Shown here piece by piece: positions 9,423 to 17,415 of a DNA stretch of 31,477 bases. Where the stretch lies: contig CANQLO010000021.1 of assembly GCA_947624715.1 (NCBI GenBank), positions 1 to 31,477 on the forward strand. Reading direction: 5' to 3'. Position 1 is the stretch's first letter. Each line of letters begins with the position of its first letter. Source of the DNA: an uncultured Clostridia bacterium. GTDB taxonomy: Bacteria > Bacillota_A > Clostridia > TANB77 > CAG-508. A model generated the notes under the pieces. The model saw only the letters and a list, made by a program, of their open reading frames with translations, searched no databases and was not told the DNA's origin. The translations under genes and the position numbers were made by a program.

Positions 9423-9550
9423 TTAATTACATAAATATAGTTATTTTCTCAAGCCTTGTTGTCGCTAGTCAACCTAAAGGTTGCCGCTCCATTCGCGCTT
9501 CGCTTGGTCGCCACGTGGCTATTTTAAAAATAACTATATTTATGTGTTAA
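9423..9550. repeat. Palindromic interspersed element, copy 2
   Basis: It has the same design as 5874-6004. The 19-bp arms are at 9429-9447 and 9527-9545, with inner pair AGCC/GGCT (9452-9455, 9517-9520) and hairpin CAACC-TAAA-GGTTG (9470-9483). The third hairpin is degraded. One arm position changed from C-G in copy 1 to A-T here on both sides, so the stem stays perfect. It lies between feoB and the YgjP-like gene. The rest of the 9345-9722 gap holds only A/T runs and a promoter. Confidence 0.85.
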
Positions 9551-9597
9551 TAGTAACATAGTAATAAATAAATTAAAAAATTTTTTTACAAAAAGTA

Positions 9598-9626
9598 TTG
9601 ACAAATATAAAATAAAAATATAAAAT
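9598..9626 (+). promoter_or_regulatory. Promoter of the YgjP-like gene
   Basis: TTGACA at 9598-9603, a 17-base spacer, then TAAAAT at 9621-9626. The leader to the ATG at 9723 is about 90 bases. Confidence 0.55.
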
Positions 9627-9722
9627 AAAAATCGAACAGAAGTTTAGAAAACAAATATACGAAAATAAAAATAAAACAACTTCACAAAAGACAATAAAAA
9701 AGCACGAAAGGAGATATTAATT

Positions 9723-10415
9723 ATGAAAAAGATTAAATATCAAAACAAAACAATAGCATATACAGTAAGTAAGGCTAGGATTAAAAATTTTTATATTACA
9801 ATAGAAAATGGTGAAGTTGTAATAAAAGCACCATGGTATGCAACTGCTGGACAAATTCAAAATGTAGTTGAAGAAAAAAGAGAATGGATAATGAGAAAGC
9901 TTGAAGAATATAAAGTATCTCCAAGAAAAGCAAAAGAATATGCAGATGGTGAGAGATTTCAAATATTAGGAGAAAGCTATTATCTAAATATTTATTATAA
10001 AGATATAAACAATGCAATTTTAAATGTAGAGAATGGAAAAATAGTAGTTATATTACCATTAGAATATGCAGAAGAAGATAATACAGAGCAAATCAAAAAA
10101 ATGTTAGACAAAATGTATTATATGGTTGCAGAAAAAGAAGTTGAGCAGGCTTTTGAAAAAATAAGAAATATGGTAGGATTAGCACCAGAAGAATACAGAA
10201 TAAAAAAAGTAAAATCAGTATGGGGAAGCTGTTCTTCAAACAAAAAGATTACTATAAATCAGAATTTAGTAATGTATAGCAGAAAAGCAGTAGAATATGT
10301 TGTATTACACGAAACATGTCATTTAAAATATATGAATCATTCAAAAAAATTCTGGGCAATGGTAGAACAATACATGCCAGATTATAAAGAAGCAGAAAAG
10401 GAATTGAAAAAATAA
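9723..10415 (+). CDS. YgjP/DUF45-family M48-like metal-dependent hydrolase
   Basis: This is a soluble, probably zinc-dependent, protease-like protein of 230 residues. The C-terminal third carries the family signature: WGSCSS, then HETCHLKYMNHSKKFW, an HExxH-type zinc motif followed by the NHskxFW helix, and a final helix around MPDYKEAEKELKK. The N-terminal half is the beta-rich region typical of the family, with no signal peptide. SD AAAGGAG lies at 9707-9713. It has its own promoter and runs opposite to feoB and feoA, splitting the feo pair. Its physiological substrate is not known, and iron transport is not implied by the location. Confidence 0.88.
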   Translation: MKKIKYQNKTIAYTVSKARIKNFYITIENGEVVIKAPWYATAGQIQNVVEEKREWIMRKLEEYKVSPRKAKEYADGERFQILGESYYLNIYYKDINNAILNVENGKIVVILPLEYAEEDNTEQIKKMLDKMYYMVAEKEVEQAFEKIRNMVGLAPEEYRIKKVKSVWGSCSSNKKITINQNLVMYSRKAVEYVVLHETCHLKYMNHSKKFWAMVEQYMPDYKEAEKELKK

Positions 10416-10483
10416 TTTCAAAATAAGTTTTTGAAAATAAAATCAAAATTAATTCTTATAAAATAGATAAAAAATAACCTCAA

Positions 10484-10521
10484 AGAGTGGTAACAATTAC
10501 TTGTTATCACTCTCTTTTTTT
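10484..10521. terminator. Terminator between the YgjP-like gene and feoA
   Basis: A 13-bp stem with one G-T pair (10484-10496 with 10501-10513), a four-base loop and CTTTTTTT. It overlaps the last codons of feoA on the other strand and can serve both convergent genes. Confidence 0.8.
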
Positions 10522-10736
10522 ACATATATATTTTTGGCTTCATCTTTTCTAATGGCAATAATACTTCCTCTAAACTCATAGGCTGTTGGGTCACCTAAAG
10601 GAGAGCGAAAAATAGCGGTAATAGGAGTATCTTTTACTAACCCTAAATCTAATAATCTTCTTTCAAGTATTCCAGAACATTTTATTTTTCTTATATTGCC
10701 AGTTTGATTTAATTCTAATTTATCTAAGCTTAACAT
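10497..10736 (-). CDS. feoA: FeoA-family ferrous iron transport accessory protein
   Basis: FeoA is a small SH3-like cytoplasmic protein that supports FeoB. The 79 residues show the typical pattern: a basic N-terminal strand, a helix ERRLLDLGLVKDTPI, an FRSPLGDP turn and the closing GSIIAIRKDEAKNI strand. GAGGTG precedes the ATG by 5 bases. The gene diverges from the dUTPase gene across 129 bp and is the only gene on its strand before feoB. A perfect 12-bp AT palindrome (10766-10777) lies in the divergent gap, but it is too simple to call a Fur site. Confidence 0.9.
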   Translation of the reverse strand: MLSLDKLELNQTGNIRKIKCSGILERRLLDLGLVKDTPITAIFRSPLGDPTAYEFRGSIIAIRKDEAKNIYVKKESDNK

Positions 10737-10865
10737 TTAGGCACCTCTGTAAAATATTTTGATATATAATATATTATGCAGTTATTGACATAATTGTTAT
10801 AATGAAATAAAATAACAAAAGTATAAAATAATACTATTTTTAGTAATATAAAGGAGGAAAATTTA

Positions 10866-11327
10866 ATGAACAAAGTAAGAGGATTTGAAATAGCAAAAGG
10901 ATATGAGGACAAAGAAATAAATTTGCCAGTGAGAAAAACAAAAAATTCTGCAGGATATGATGTAGAAGCAGCAGAAGATTGCGTAATACCAGCATTTAAG
11001 CTTGGACAAAAACCAACTTTAGTAAAGACAGGATTAAAAGCATATTGTCCATCAGATGAATTTTTGATGTTATGTAATAGAAGTTCTAATCCAGGAAAAA
11101 AAGGATTAATTTTAGCTAATAGTGTAGGAATAATTGATAGTGATTATTATGGCAATCCAGAAAACGATGGACATTTTATGTTTGCTTTTTACAATTTCAA
11201 AGAAGAAGATGTAGAGATAAAAAAAGGTGATTGTGTAGGACAAGCAATTTTTATGAAATATTTCACAGTTGATGATGATAATGCTACAGGAGAAAGAACT
11301 GGAGGATTCGGATCAACAAGCAGATAA
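10866..11327 (+). CDS. dut: dUTP diphosphatase (trimeric dUTPase)
   Basis: It hydrolyses dUTP to dUMP and diphosphate, keeping uracil out of DNA and supplying dTMP synthesis. All five motifs are in order within 153 residues: SAGYDVEAAED (I), RSSNPGKKG (II), NSVGIIDSDYYGN (III, with the catalytic Asp and the uracil-pocket region), GDCVGQAIF (IV) and RTGGFGSTSR (V, the flexible C-terminal arm). Two short insertions versus minimal dUTPases, around the residues KLGQKPTLVK and NPENDG, are within family variation. SD AGGAGG lies just before the start. It is followed by about 200 bp with no further gene before carD, so it is probably monocistronic. Confidence 0.94.
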   Translation: MNKVRGFEIAKGYEDKEINLPVRKTKNSAGYDVEAAEDCVIPAFKLGQKPTLVKTGLKAYCPSDEFLMLCNRSSNPGKKGLILANSVGIIDSDYYGNPENDGHFMFAFYNFKEEDVEIKKGDCVGQAIFMKYFTVDDDNATGERTGGFGSTSR

Positions 11328-11444
11328 TAAGCCTATATTAGATGCAATCATCATATCCATTTTGGCTTAAATAGAACTAAACATATATAATTATTATAAC
11401 ACTGTAATATCAATGCATATAAGGAAAAATTTTATTTAAAAAAC

Positions 11445-11473
11445 TTTACTTATCCTAAAAAATGTGTTATAAT
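11445..11473 (+). promoter_or_regulatory. Promoter of carD
   Basis: TTTACT at 11445-11450, a 17-base spacer and TATAAT at 11468-11473, with TG giving an extended -10. The predicted start is near 11480, leaving a leader of about 60 bases. Confidence 0.65.
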
Positions 11474-11540
11474 AAGTATGTGGTAAGAAGGGAGAATTAT
11501 ATCTCTTAATAAGCTAAAATTGGAAAGGAGTGTACGTACG

Positions 11541-12116
11541 ATGTTTAACGTAGGCGACAATATAGTATATCCAATGCATGGTGCAGGAACAATTAACGCA
11601 ATAGAAGAAAAAGAAGTATTAGGAGAAAAACAACAGTATTATATAATAAAAATGCCAGGAGAGGTTATGGTAATGGTTCCTACTGCTAAAGCAGAGTCTA
11701 TGGGAGTAAGAAGTGTTATTGATAGCCAAAGTGCAGGCGAAGTATTAAAATTATTGGAACAAGATGAAACAGAAATGCCTGATAACTGGAATAAAAGATA
11801 TAGAGATAATTTAGATAAAATGAAAACAGGAGATATATATAAAGTAGCAGATGTTGTTAGAAATTTAAGTTTCAAACAAAAAGAAAAAGGAACATTATCT
11901 ACTGGAGAAAAGAAAATGCTTAACAATGCTAAACTTATTTTAGTAAGTGAATTAGTGTTAGCAGAACATGCCTCAAAAGAAGAAATTGAGAAATTAGTAG
12001 ATAATAAAATAGATATGTCATATAAAGAATATAGAGTTCCAACAGAAGCAAAGATTGACTTACAACAAAATGCAGTTAGTAAGTTTATCCCATTTGATGG
12101 TAATACAAATACATAA
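11541..12116 (+). CDS. carD: CarD-family transcription regulator
   Basis: CarD proteins bind the RNA polymerase beta subunit through an N-terminal Tudor-like domain and stabilise open promoters, notably at rRNA genes. The 191-residue protein starts at the ATG at 11541 (SD GAAAGGAG, 11523-11530). It opens with FNVGDNIVYPMHGAG, the CarD/TRCF interaction-domain signature, to about residue 60. A helical C-terminal region with many Lys and Glu residues follows, as in other family members. No membrane or signal segment is present. It has its own promoter upstream and a good terminator downstream, so it is a single-gene unit. Confidence 0.9.
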   Translation: MFNVGDNIVYPMHGAGTINAIEEKEVLGEKQQYYIIKMPGEVMVMVPTAKAESMGVRSVIDSQSAGEVLKLLEQDETEMPDNWNKRYRDNLDKMKTGDIYKVADVVRNLSFKQKEKGTLSTGEKKMLNNAKLILVSELVLAEHASKEEIEKLVDNKIDMSYKEYRVPTEAKIDLQQNAVSKFIPFDGNTNT

Positions 12117-12149
12117 GTCTACAAAAAGTAAAGAGTAGAATTATGCAGT

Positions 12150-12199
12150 GCTAAAATTTTCTAAGCAAGTTATTGTATAGAGAATTTTAGCTATTTTTT
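12150..12199 (+). terminator. Terminator after carD
   Basis: A 14-bp stem (12150-12163 with 12178-12191, one T-G pair), a 14-base loop, then TATTTTTT. Confidence 0.8.
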
Positions 12200-12335
12200 A
12201 TGGTTTAGAAAAACACTTAACATTTACAAAGAAGAAATTATGTAAAACAAATTATTTACATAATTTTAAAAAATTGAGAAGGATTTAACATAAATTTGTC
12301 GAATATTATATATATGAGAAAAGAAAGGTAGAATT

Positions 12336-14126
12336 ATGGTACGATATAGTGATGAATTATTAGACGAACTAAGAACTCGTAACGACATAGTAGATGTTGT
12401 ATCACAATATGTAACTTTAAAAAGAAAAGGACGTAATTATTTTGGTATATGTCCTTTTCATAACGAAAAGTCGCCATCTTTTTCTGTATCTCCAGATAAG
12501 CAAATATTTCATTGCTTTGGCTGTGGAGTAGGAGGAAATGTATTTCATTTCATAAGCAAAATAGAAAATATAAGCTTTTTAGAAAGTGTACAATTACTTG
12601 CAGAACGCGTTGGAATGGAATTACCAAAATCATCAAATACAGAAGATGAAAAAATTGCTAATCTTAAAGCAAAAGTATATGAAGTTAATAAAGATGCTGC
12701 AGAATTCTACCATCAGAACTTATATAGACCTACATCGAAAAATGCACAAGAATACATAAAAAAGAGGAAATTAGATAATAATACATTAAAGTCTTTTTTA
12801 ATAGGATATGCGGGCGATAACAATGAATTATACAGTTATTTAAAATCAAAAGGATATGGCGAAGAAGAAATGCTTGCATCTAGTCTAATTGGAAAAATAG
12901 AAAGTGGAAGATTTTATGACAAATTTAAGCATAGAGTAATGTTTCCAATACAAGATGTTAGAAATAGAGTAATTGCATTTGGTGGAAGAGTTCTAGATGA
13001 CAGTAAACCAAAGTATATAAATTCGCCTGAAAATATAGTATATAGCAAAGCTAGAAATTTGTTTGGATTAAATGTAGCCAAAAAACAGCAAACAGGAATT
13101 TTAAAAAGAATTTTGATAGTTGAAGGTTATATGGACGTTATTTCCTTACATCAAAGAGGCATAACAAATGTAGTTGCATCTTTAGGAACAGCTCTAACAG
13201 ATGCACAAGGAAGACTTCTTAGAAAAAATAGTGAACAAGTTATTCTAGGATATGATGCAGATGGAGCCGGACAAACTGCTATAATGAGAGGAATGGACAT
13301 ATTAAAAAATATGGGTATTGATATGAGAGTTCTTCAAATCAGCGGTGCAAAGGATCCAGATGAATTTGTTATAAAATATGGACCTGATAAGTTTAGAAAG
13401 TGTATGGATAATGCAATTTCTATAGTAGAATATAAGGTTAAAAATTTAAGAAAAAATTTAAACATAGAAAATACAAGTGACAAAATTAAATTTCTAAATG
13501 AAATAGCCAAGATTTTATCTGAAGTTGATAATACAATGGAAAGAGAAATCTATATTGATAAAATAGCAAAAACTTATAATATTTCTAAAAATTCAATAGA
13601 AGCTGAAATAAATAAAAAACTATATAAGGGAAAAACAAGTGAAAGAGTTTTAGAAAAGCCAACAGTTACAGTTGTTCAAAAAAGTGAAGAAAAAGTGGAT
13701 ATGGCTACTCAAAGAAGAGAAAGAATGTTAATTTATTTACTTGTAAATTATTATGATATTTGTTATGAGAAGATAAAAGGTGCTATTGATGTTAGTTGTA
13801 TAAAGATAGAAAAAAATAAATTAATATTAAATACTATTTTTGAAAAATTAGAACAAAATGCAAACATAGAAAATATTGTTGATTGGTTTGATGACCAAGA
13901 AATAGTAAATTACATAAGTGGAATTCTTGCAGATGATTTTGAAATTGTTGATGTCAATAAAGCAATAGAAGATATAGAAAAAGTTTATCTAAAAGAAAGA
14001 AAAATTAAACGTAGAAATGAAATAATTCAAAAACTTGGTAATAAAGAAAATTTAGATTCAGATGAAGCTGACAAATTAGGGGCAGAGCTAAATAATATAA
14101 TTATTGAACTAGCTAGGATAAAATAG
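12336..14126 (+). CDS. dnaG: DNA primase DnaG
   Basis: DnaG makes RNA primers at the replication fork and is recruited by DnaB helicase. The 596-residue protein has the N-terminal zinc-binding CHC2 domain (C39, H42, C60, C63). A TOPRIM catalytic core follows, with the conserved acidic residue E263 in VEGYMD and D307/D309 in GYDADG for metal binding. The C-terminal region of about 440-596 is helical and should hold the helicase-binding domain. SD AAAGG lies at 12323-12327. A gap of 10 bases leads to rpoD, whose SD overlaps the dnaG stop, so the two are one transcript in the usual dnaG-rpoD order. A weak TTAACA/TATATA promoter may lie at 12285-12312. Confidence 0.96.
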   Translation: MVRYSDELLDELRTRNDIVDVVSQYVTLKRKGRNYFGICPFHNEKSPSFSVSPDKQIFHCFGCGVGGNVFHFISKIENISFLESVQLLAERVGMELPKSSNTEDEKIANLKAKVYEVNKDAAEFYHQNLYRPTSKNAQEYIKKRKLDNNTLKSFLIGYAGDNNELYSYLKSKGYGEEEMLASSLIGKIESGRFYDKFKHRVMFPIQDVRNRVIAFGGRVLDDSKPKYINSPENIVYSKARNLFGLNVAKKQQTGILKRILIVEGYMDVISLHQRGITNVVASLGTALTDAQGRLLRKNSEQVILGYDADGAGQTAIMRGMDILKNMGIDMRVLQISGAKDPDEFVIKYGPDKFRKCMDNAISIVEYKVKNLRKNLNIENTSDKIKFLNEIAKILSEVDNTMEREIYIDKIAKTYNISKNSIEAEINKKLYKGKTSERVLEKPTVTVVQKSEEKVDMATQRRERMLIYLLVNYYDICYEKIKGAIDVSCIKIEKNKLILNTIFEKLEQNANIENIVDWFDDQEIVNYISGILADDFEIVDVNKAIEDIEKVYLKERKIKRRNEIIQKLGNKENLDSDEADKLGAELNNIIIELARIK

Positions 14127-14136
14127 GAGGTAAAAA

Positions 14137-16020
14137 ATGAAAAAATCAGATAATGTAAAAGATGTTATCAATTTAATTGATAATGCTCGTATTGCTAAAA
14201 AGAAAAAAGAAGAAACAGAAGCAGCTAAGAAAATTTTAGCAAGAGAGAAAGAGGAAGAAAAAGCTTTAAAAGCAAAGAATAAGAAAAATGTTAATGAAGA
14301 TAAAAAGAAAGCAGTAGAAGTAAAAAAAGAAGAAAATAATATTGAAAAGAACAAAAATAAAAAAGAAAAAGAATCTAAATTAAATTCTAAAGAAGAAAAA
14401 CAAACCTCTAAAATAAAAAAATCAGACCTAGCTGAAAATAATGTAGAAGTTAAAGATAAATCAAAAGATTCTGGAAAGAAAAATGAAGAAAATAAGAAGG
14501 CAAAAAAAGAAAATAAAGTAAATGTAGAAAATAAAAACATTGAAGGAAGCAAAACAAAGTTAGAAAGTAAGGCAGAAGCAGAAAACAAAGCCAAGGTAGA
14601 AAGTAAGGCTAAAGCAGAAAGCAAAGCCAAGGCAGAAAATAAGGCAAATGCAGAAAACAGAGCAAAAGCAGAAAGCAAAGCCAAGGCAGAAAGTAAAGCT
14701 AAAGCAGAAAGCAAAATCAAGGCAGAAAGTAAAGCTAATGCAACAAGTAAACCAAAGGTAGAAAATAAAGAAGAAAAAGATTCAGACAAAAAGAAATCTA
14801 AAGAAGAGAATAAAAAAGAAGAATCAAAGAAAAAAGAAACAGATGATAAAGACGTAAAAAATAAGGAAGTAAAAGATAAAAAATCAAAAGAAAACAAAGA
14901 AAGTAAAATAGAAGATAAAAAAGAAGAAAAATCAGAAGATGATTCAGAAGAAAATGAAAAAATAAAAAAGGTTATAGAGCAATTAAAGAAAAAAGGACAA
15001 GTTACTTACGAAGAACTAGCAACACAATTAGGCAATATTGATTCAGATAAGATAGAAAAGGTATTTGAAGCTTTTGAACAAATGGGTGTAAGTGTTGGAG
15101 ATGATATAGAAGATATTGAACCTGACGCAGAAGACTTAGAAGAAGTTGAAGATATTTCAGTTGAAGACTTAGATATGGATAATATGGAGGGAATTAGTAT
15201 AGACGATCCAGTTAGAATGTATCTAAGAGAAATTGGAAAGATACCACTTTTAAGTTATGATGAAGAGCTAGAATTAGCAAAAAGAATACTAGAAAATGAT
15301 GAAGAAGCAAAAAAGAAATTAACAGAATCTAACTTGAGATTAGTTGTAAGTATTGCAAAAAAATATGTTGGTAGAGGAATGTTATTCCTAGACTTAATTC
15401 AAGAAGGAAATATGGGATTAATCAAAGCAGTAGATAAATTTGATTATACCAAAGGATTTAAATTTAGTACTTATGCAACCTGGTGGATAAGACAAGCTAT
15501 TACAAGAGCAATAGCTGACCAAGCAAGAACTATAAGAATACCAGTTCACATGGTTGAAACTATAAACAAGCTAATTCGTACATCAAGACATTTATTACAA
15601 CAAAATGGTAGAGAACCAACTCCAGAAGAAATTGCCAAAGATATGGAAATACCAGTAGAAAAAGTTCTTGAAATACAGAAAATAGCACAAGACCCAGTAT
15701 CATTGGAAACTCCTATTGGAGAAGAAGATGATAGTCATTTAGGTGACTTTATACAAGATGATGATTCTCCATCTCCACAAGATGCCGCATCTTATACTAT
15801 GCTTAAAGAACAATTAGAAGAAGTAATGAAAACACTTACTCCAAGAGAAGCACGAGTATTAAGATTAAGATTTGGACTTGATGATGGCAAAGCCAGAACT
15901 CTTGAAGAAGTAGGAAAACAATTTAATGTAACCCGTGAAAGAATAAGACAAATTGAAGCAAAAGCATTAAGAAAACTAAGACATCCAAGTAGAAGTAAGA
16001 AACTAAAAGAATATATGTAA
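14137..16020 (+). CDS. rpoD: Primary sigma factor RpoD (SigA) with a giant charged N-terminal extension
   Basis: This is the housekeeping sigma factor. The C-terminal half is standard: region 1.1 at about 273-330, 1.2 at about 356-390 ([12 protein letters not shown]), region 2 with [16 protein letters not shown] and [16 protein letters not shown] (about 400-472), region 3, and region 4 ending with [21 protein letters not shown]. Firmicute SigA is usually about 370 residues; this one has 627. Residues 1-270 are almost wholly Lys, Glu, Ala, Asn and Ser, with no hydrophobic core, and include eleven six-residue repeats at 146-211. SD TAGGAGG overlaps the dnaG stop. Reading frame and the strong SD favour the long start, but the ATG codons and leader are untested. 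Confidence 0.95.
   Translation: MKKSDNVKDVINLIDNARIAKKKKEETEAAKKILAREKEEEKALKAKNKKNVNEDKKKAVEVKKEENNIEKNKNKKEKESKLNSKEEKQTSKIKKSDLAENNVEVKDKSKDSGKKNEENKKAKKENKVNVENKNIEGSKTKLESKAEAENKAKVESKAKAESKAKAENKANAENRAKAESKAKAESKAKAESKIKAESKANATSKPKVENKEEKDSDKKKSKEENKKEESKKKETDDKDVKNKEVKDKKSKENKESKIEDKKEEKSEDDSEENEKIKKVIEQLKKKGQVTYEELATQLGNIDSDKIEKVFEAFEQMGVSVGDDIEDIEPDAEDLEEVEDISVEDLDMDNMEGISIDDPVRMYLREIGKIPLLSYDEELELAKRILENDEEAKKKLTESNLRLVVSIAKKYVGRGMLFLDLIQEGNMGLIKAVDKFDYTKGFKFSTYATWWIRQAITRAIADQARTIRIPVHMVETINKLIRTSRHLLQQNGREPTPEEIAKDMEIPVEKVLEIQKIAQDPVSLETPIGEEDDSHLGDFIQDDDSPSPQDAASYTMLKEQLEEVMKTLTPREARVLRLRFGLDDGKARTLEEVGKQFNVTRERIRQIEAKALRKLRHPSRSKKLKEYM
14572..14769 (+). repeat. Tandem 18-bp repeats inside rpoD
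   Basis: Eleven in-frame 18-bp units encode variants of AKAESK (AENK, VESK and ANATSK forms occur). The array is 198 bp and is prone to slippage, so repeat number may vary between strains. Confidence 0.85.
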
Positions 16021-16028
16021 AATTATTC

Positions 16029-16055
16029 AAAAAGCCTTGTCAAACAAGGCTTTTT
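16029..16055 (+). terminator. Terminator after rpoD
   Basis: A perfect 11-bp stem AAAAAGCCTTG / CAAGGCTTTTT with loop TCAAA; the T run is part of the stem. Confidence 0.85.
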
Positions 16056-16065
16056 ATGTTAAAAT
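16037..16065 (+). promoter_or_regulatory. Promoter of rpsF operon embedded in the rpoD terminator
   Basis: TTGTCA at 16037-16042, reaching into the terminator loop, is 17 bases from TAAAAT at 16060-16065, which has TG one base upstream. Confidence 0.5.
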
Positions 16066-16072
16066 ATAAATG

Positions 16073-16116
16073 CTTGAAATATTTTCAAGTTCCTTGCTTA
16101 TCTGTACGAGATAGGC
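16073..16116 (+). promoter_or_regulatory. Structured leader of rpsF-ssb-rpsR
   Basis: Two hairpins precede rpsF: CTTGAAA-TAT-TTTCAAG (16073-16089) and GCTTATCT-GTACG-AGATAGGC (16096-16116). In many bacteria an S6:S18 complex represses this operon by binding its leader. The hallmark CCG element is not obvious here, so that role is only a possibility. Confidence 0.35.
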
Positions 16117-16142
16117 TATTAACCCACAAGGAGGTGAAAATA

Positions 16143-16427
16143 ATGAATAAATACGAAAGTGTTATTATTATTAATCCATCTGTAGATGATGATAAGGTAA
16201 AAGAACTAGAAAAAAGATTTACAGACATGATTAATAAAGATGGAAAGCTTGAAAAAGTTGATGAATTAGGTAAGAAAAAACTTGCTTATGATATCAAAAA
16301 GAACAAAGAAGGTATCTACGTTGTTTTATATTTTGAAGCTAATCCAGCTCTAATTGCAGAATTAGAGAGAAACTACAGAATAACAGACGAAGTAATTAAA
16401 TTCTTAGTTATTAAAGTAGAAGAATAA
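16143..16427 (+). CDS. rpsF: 30S ribosomal protein S6
   Basis: S6 binds the central domain of 16S rRNA together with S18, encoded two genes later. The 94 residues match the family throughout: MNKYESVIIINPSVDDD, a central helix with KRFTDMI, KKKLAYDIKKNKEGIYVVLYFE, and the terminal IKFLVIKVEE. The frame is open well upstream, but AAGGAGGTG at 16128-16136, 7 bases before the ATG, sets the start at 16143. It is the first gene of the rpsF-ssb-rpsR operon, with its own promoter just downstream of the rpoD terminator. The C-terminal acidic tail of some S6 proteins is absent. Confidence 0.96.
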   Translation: MNKYESVIIINPSVDDDKVKELEKRFTDMINKDGKLEKVDELGKKKLAYDIKKNKEGIYVVLYFEANPALIAELERNYRITDEVIKFLVIKVEE

Positions 16428-16475
16428 AAGTAAAAATGTAGGGACTTTATTTTAAAGAAAGGTAAGGTACTAAAT

Positions 16476-16913
16476 ATGAACAAAGTTATTTTAATGGGAA
16501 GATTAACAAGAGATCCAGAAGTTAGATACACACAAACTAATAATACACTAGTAGCTTCTTTTTCATTAGCTGTAAATAGAAGATTTACTAGAGAAGGAGA
16601 TACTCAAACAGCAGACTTTATAAACATATCTGCATGGGCAAAGACAGGAGAATTTGTCAGCAAATATTTTAAAAAAGGACAACAAGTAGCTGTAGTAGGT
16701 AGAATCCAAACAAGAAGTTGGGAAGACGCACAAGGTCAAAAGAGATATGCGACAGATGTTGTTGCAGAAGAAGTTTATTTTGCAGATAGCAAAAGGTCAG
16801 ATTCTGATTCAGCAAATTTTGATAATACATTTGGTGCAGAAACACCTGCAAATACAACTGAAGGAGATACTTCAGATTTTGAAGTGTCATCAGGAGATGA
16901 CTTACCATTTTAG
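16476..16913 (+). CDS. ssb: Single-stranded DNA-binding protein
   Basis: SSB coats single-stranded DNA during replication, repair and recombination. Residues 1-105 form the OB fold: MNKVILMGRLTRDPEVRYT, then FSLAVNRRF, FINISAWAKTGEFVSKY and GQQVAVVGRIQTRSWED. A Ser/Asp/Thr-rich linker of about 30 residues leads to the acidic tip SGDDLPF, the docking peptide for replication and repair enzymes. The 145-residue length is slightly short but complete. It sits between rpsF and rpsR, 48 and 27 bases from them, as in most Firmicutes. SD AAAGGTAAGG is weaker than those of its neighbours. Confidence 0.96.
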   Translation: MNKVILMGRLTRDPEVRYTQTNNTLVASFSLAVNRRFTREGDTQTADFINISAWAKTGEFVSKYFKKGQQVAVVGRIQTRSWEDAQGQKRYATDVVAEEVYFADSKRSDSDSANFDNTFGAETPANTTEGDTSDFEVSSGDDLPF

Positions 16914-16940
16914 TTTATAAACAGTAAGGAGGTAAAATCA

Positions 16941-17216
16941 ATGGCAGACAAGAGAAATAATAGAAGAAATAACAATAAAGATTATGATGATGATTATAGA
17001 GTAAGAAAAATTAGAAAAAAAGCATGCCCTCTATGCAGTGATAAAACTTTAGTTCTTGATTATAAAAATCCAGAACAATTAAAGAAATTTGTTAATGAAA
17101 GAGGAAAAATACATCCAAGAAGAACAACAGGTGCATGTGCAAAACATCAAAGAGATATAACTACAGCTGTAAATAGATGTAGACATATTGCAATGTTACC
17201 ATATTCACAAGACTAA
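16941..17216 (+). CDS. rpsR: 30S ribosomal protein S18, zinc-binding (C+) form
   Basis: S18 pairs with S6 on the 30S platform. The 91 residues carry the family core ([40 protein letters not shown]). Cysteines C29 and C32 (CPLC), C66 and C80 suggest the zinc-ribbon form known for some S18 proteins, so zinc is a likely cofactor. That may matter because a zinc-type ABC transporter follows. The N-terminal 25 residues are Arg/Asn/Asp-rich. SD AAGGAGG lies at 16926-16932. A strong terminator closes the operon. Confidence 0.95.
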   Translation: MADKRNNRRNNNKDYDDDYRVRKIRKKACPLCSDKTLVLDYKNPEQLKKFVNERGKIHPRRTTGACAKHQRDITTAVNRCRHIAMLPYSQD

Positions 17217-17230
17217 TCTTAAATAATATC

Positions 17231-17272
17231 AAGCTGTAATCGTTATATAATTGATTACAGCTTTTGATTTTT
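17231..17272 (+). terminator. Terminator after rpsR
   Basis: An 11-bp perfect stem AAGCTGTAATC / GATTACAGCTT, an 11-base loop, then TTGATTTTTT. Confidence 0.88.
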
Positions 17273-17308
17273 TATATAAATTTCGAAAGATTATTGTAAG
17301 CTTTTAAG

Positions 17309-17353
17309 AGTTAATTTAGATTAGCAATTTATAATTGTTAATCTAAATTAACT
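17309..17353. repeat. 45-bp near-perfect palindrome upstream of the metal ABC operon
   Basis: Arms 17309-17329 and 17333-17353 pair over 21 positions with a single G-T and a 3-base loop. No T run follows on either side, so it is not a normal terminator. It lies about 60 bp before the operon's first codon. Confidence 0.75.
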
Positions 17354-17358
17354 GTAAA

Positions 17359-17388
17359 TTACAATCAACATAAATTTTGACATATAAT
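17359..17388 (+). promoter_or_regulatory. Possible promoter of the metal ABC operon
   Basis: TTACAA at 17359-17364 and TATAAT at 17383-17388 are 18 bases apart. A TTGACA at 17377-17382 directly abuts the -10 and has no well-placed partner of its own. Confidence 0.4.
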
Positions 17389-17415
17389 CTTCGATTTACA
17401 ATGTAGGAGTAAATA

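Noticed and set aside
10766..10777. Fur or DtxR-like operator in the feoA-dut gap
   Set aside because: The 12-bp palindrome is pure A/T in very AT-rich DNA and does not match a recognisable iron box.
14109..14897. Long minus-strand open frame opposite the start of rpoD
   Set aside because: Its Leu/Ser/Phe-rich translation is the mirror of Lys/Glu-rich codons; it has no SD, and the plus strand carries the rpoD frame.
16073..16116. Definite S6:S18 autoregulatory site
   Set aside because: Hairpins exist, but the characteristic CCG element was not seen, so it is kept only as a low-confidence leader.
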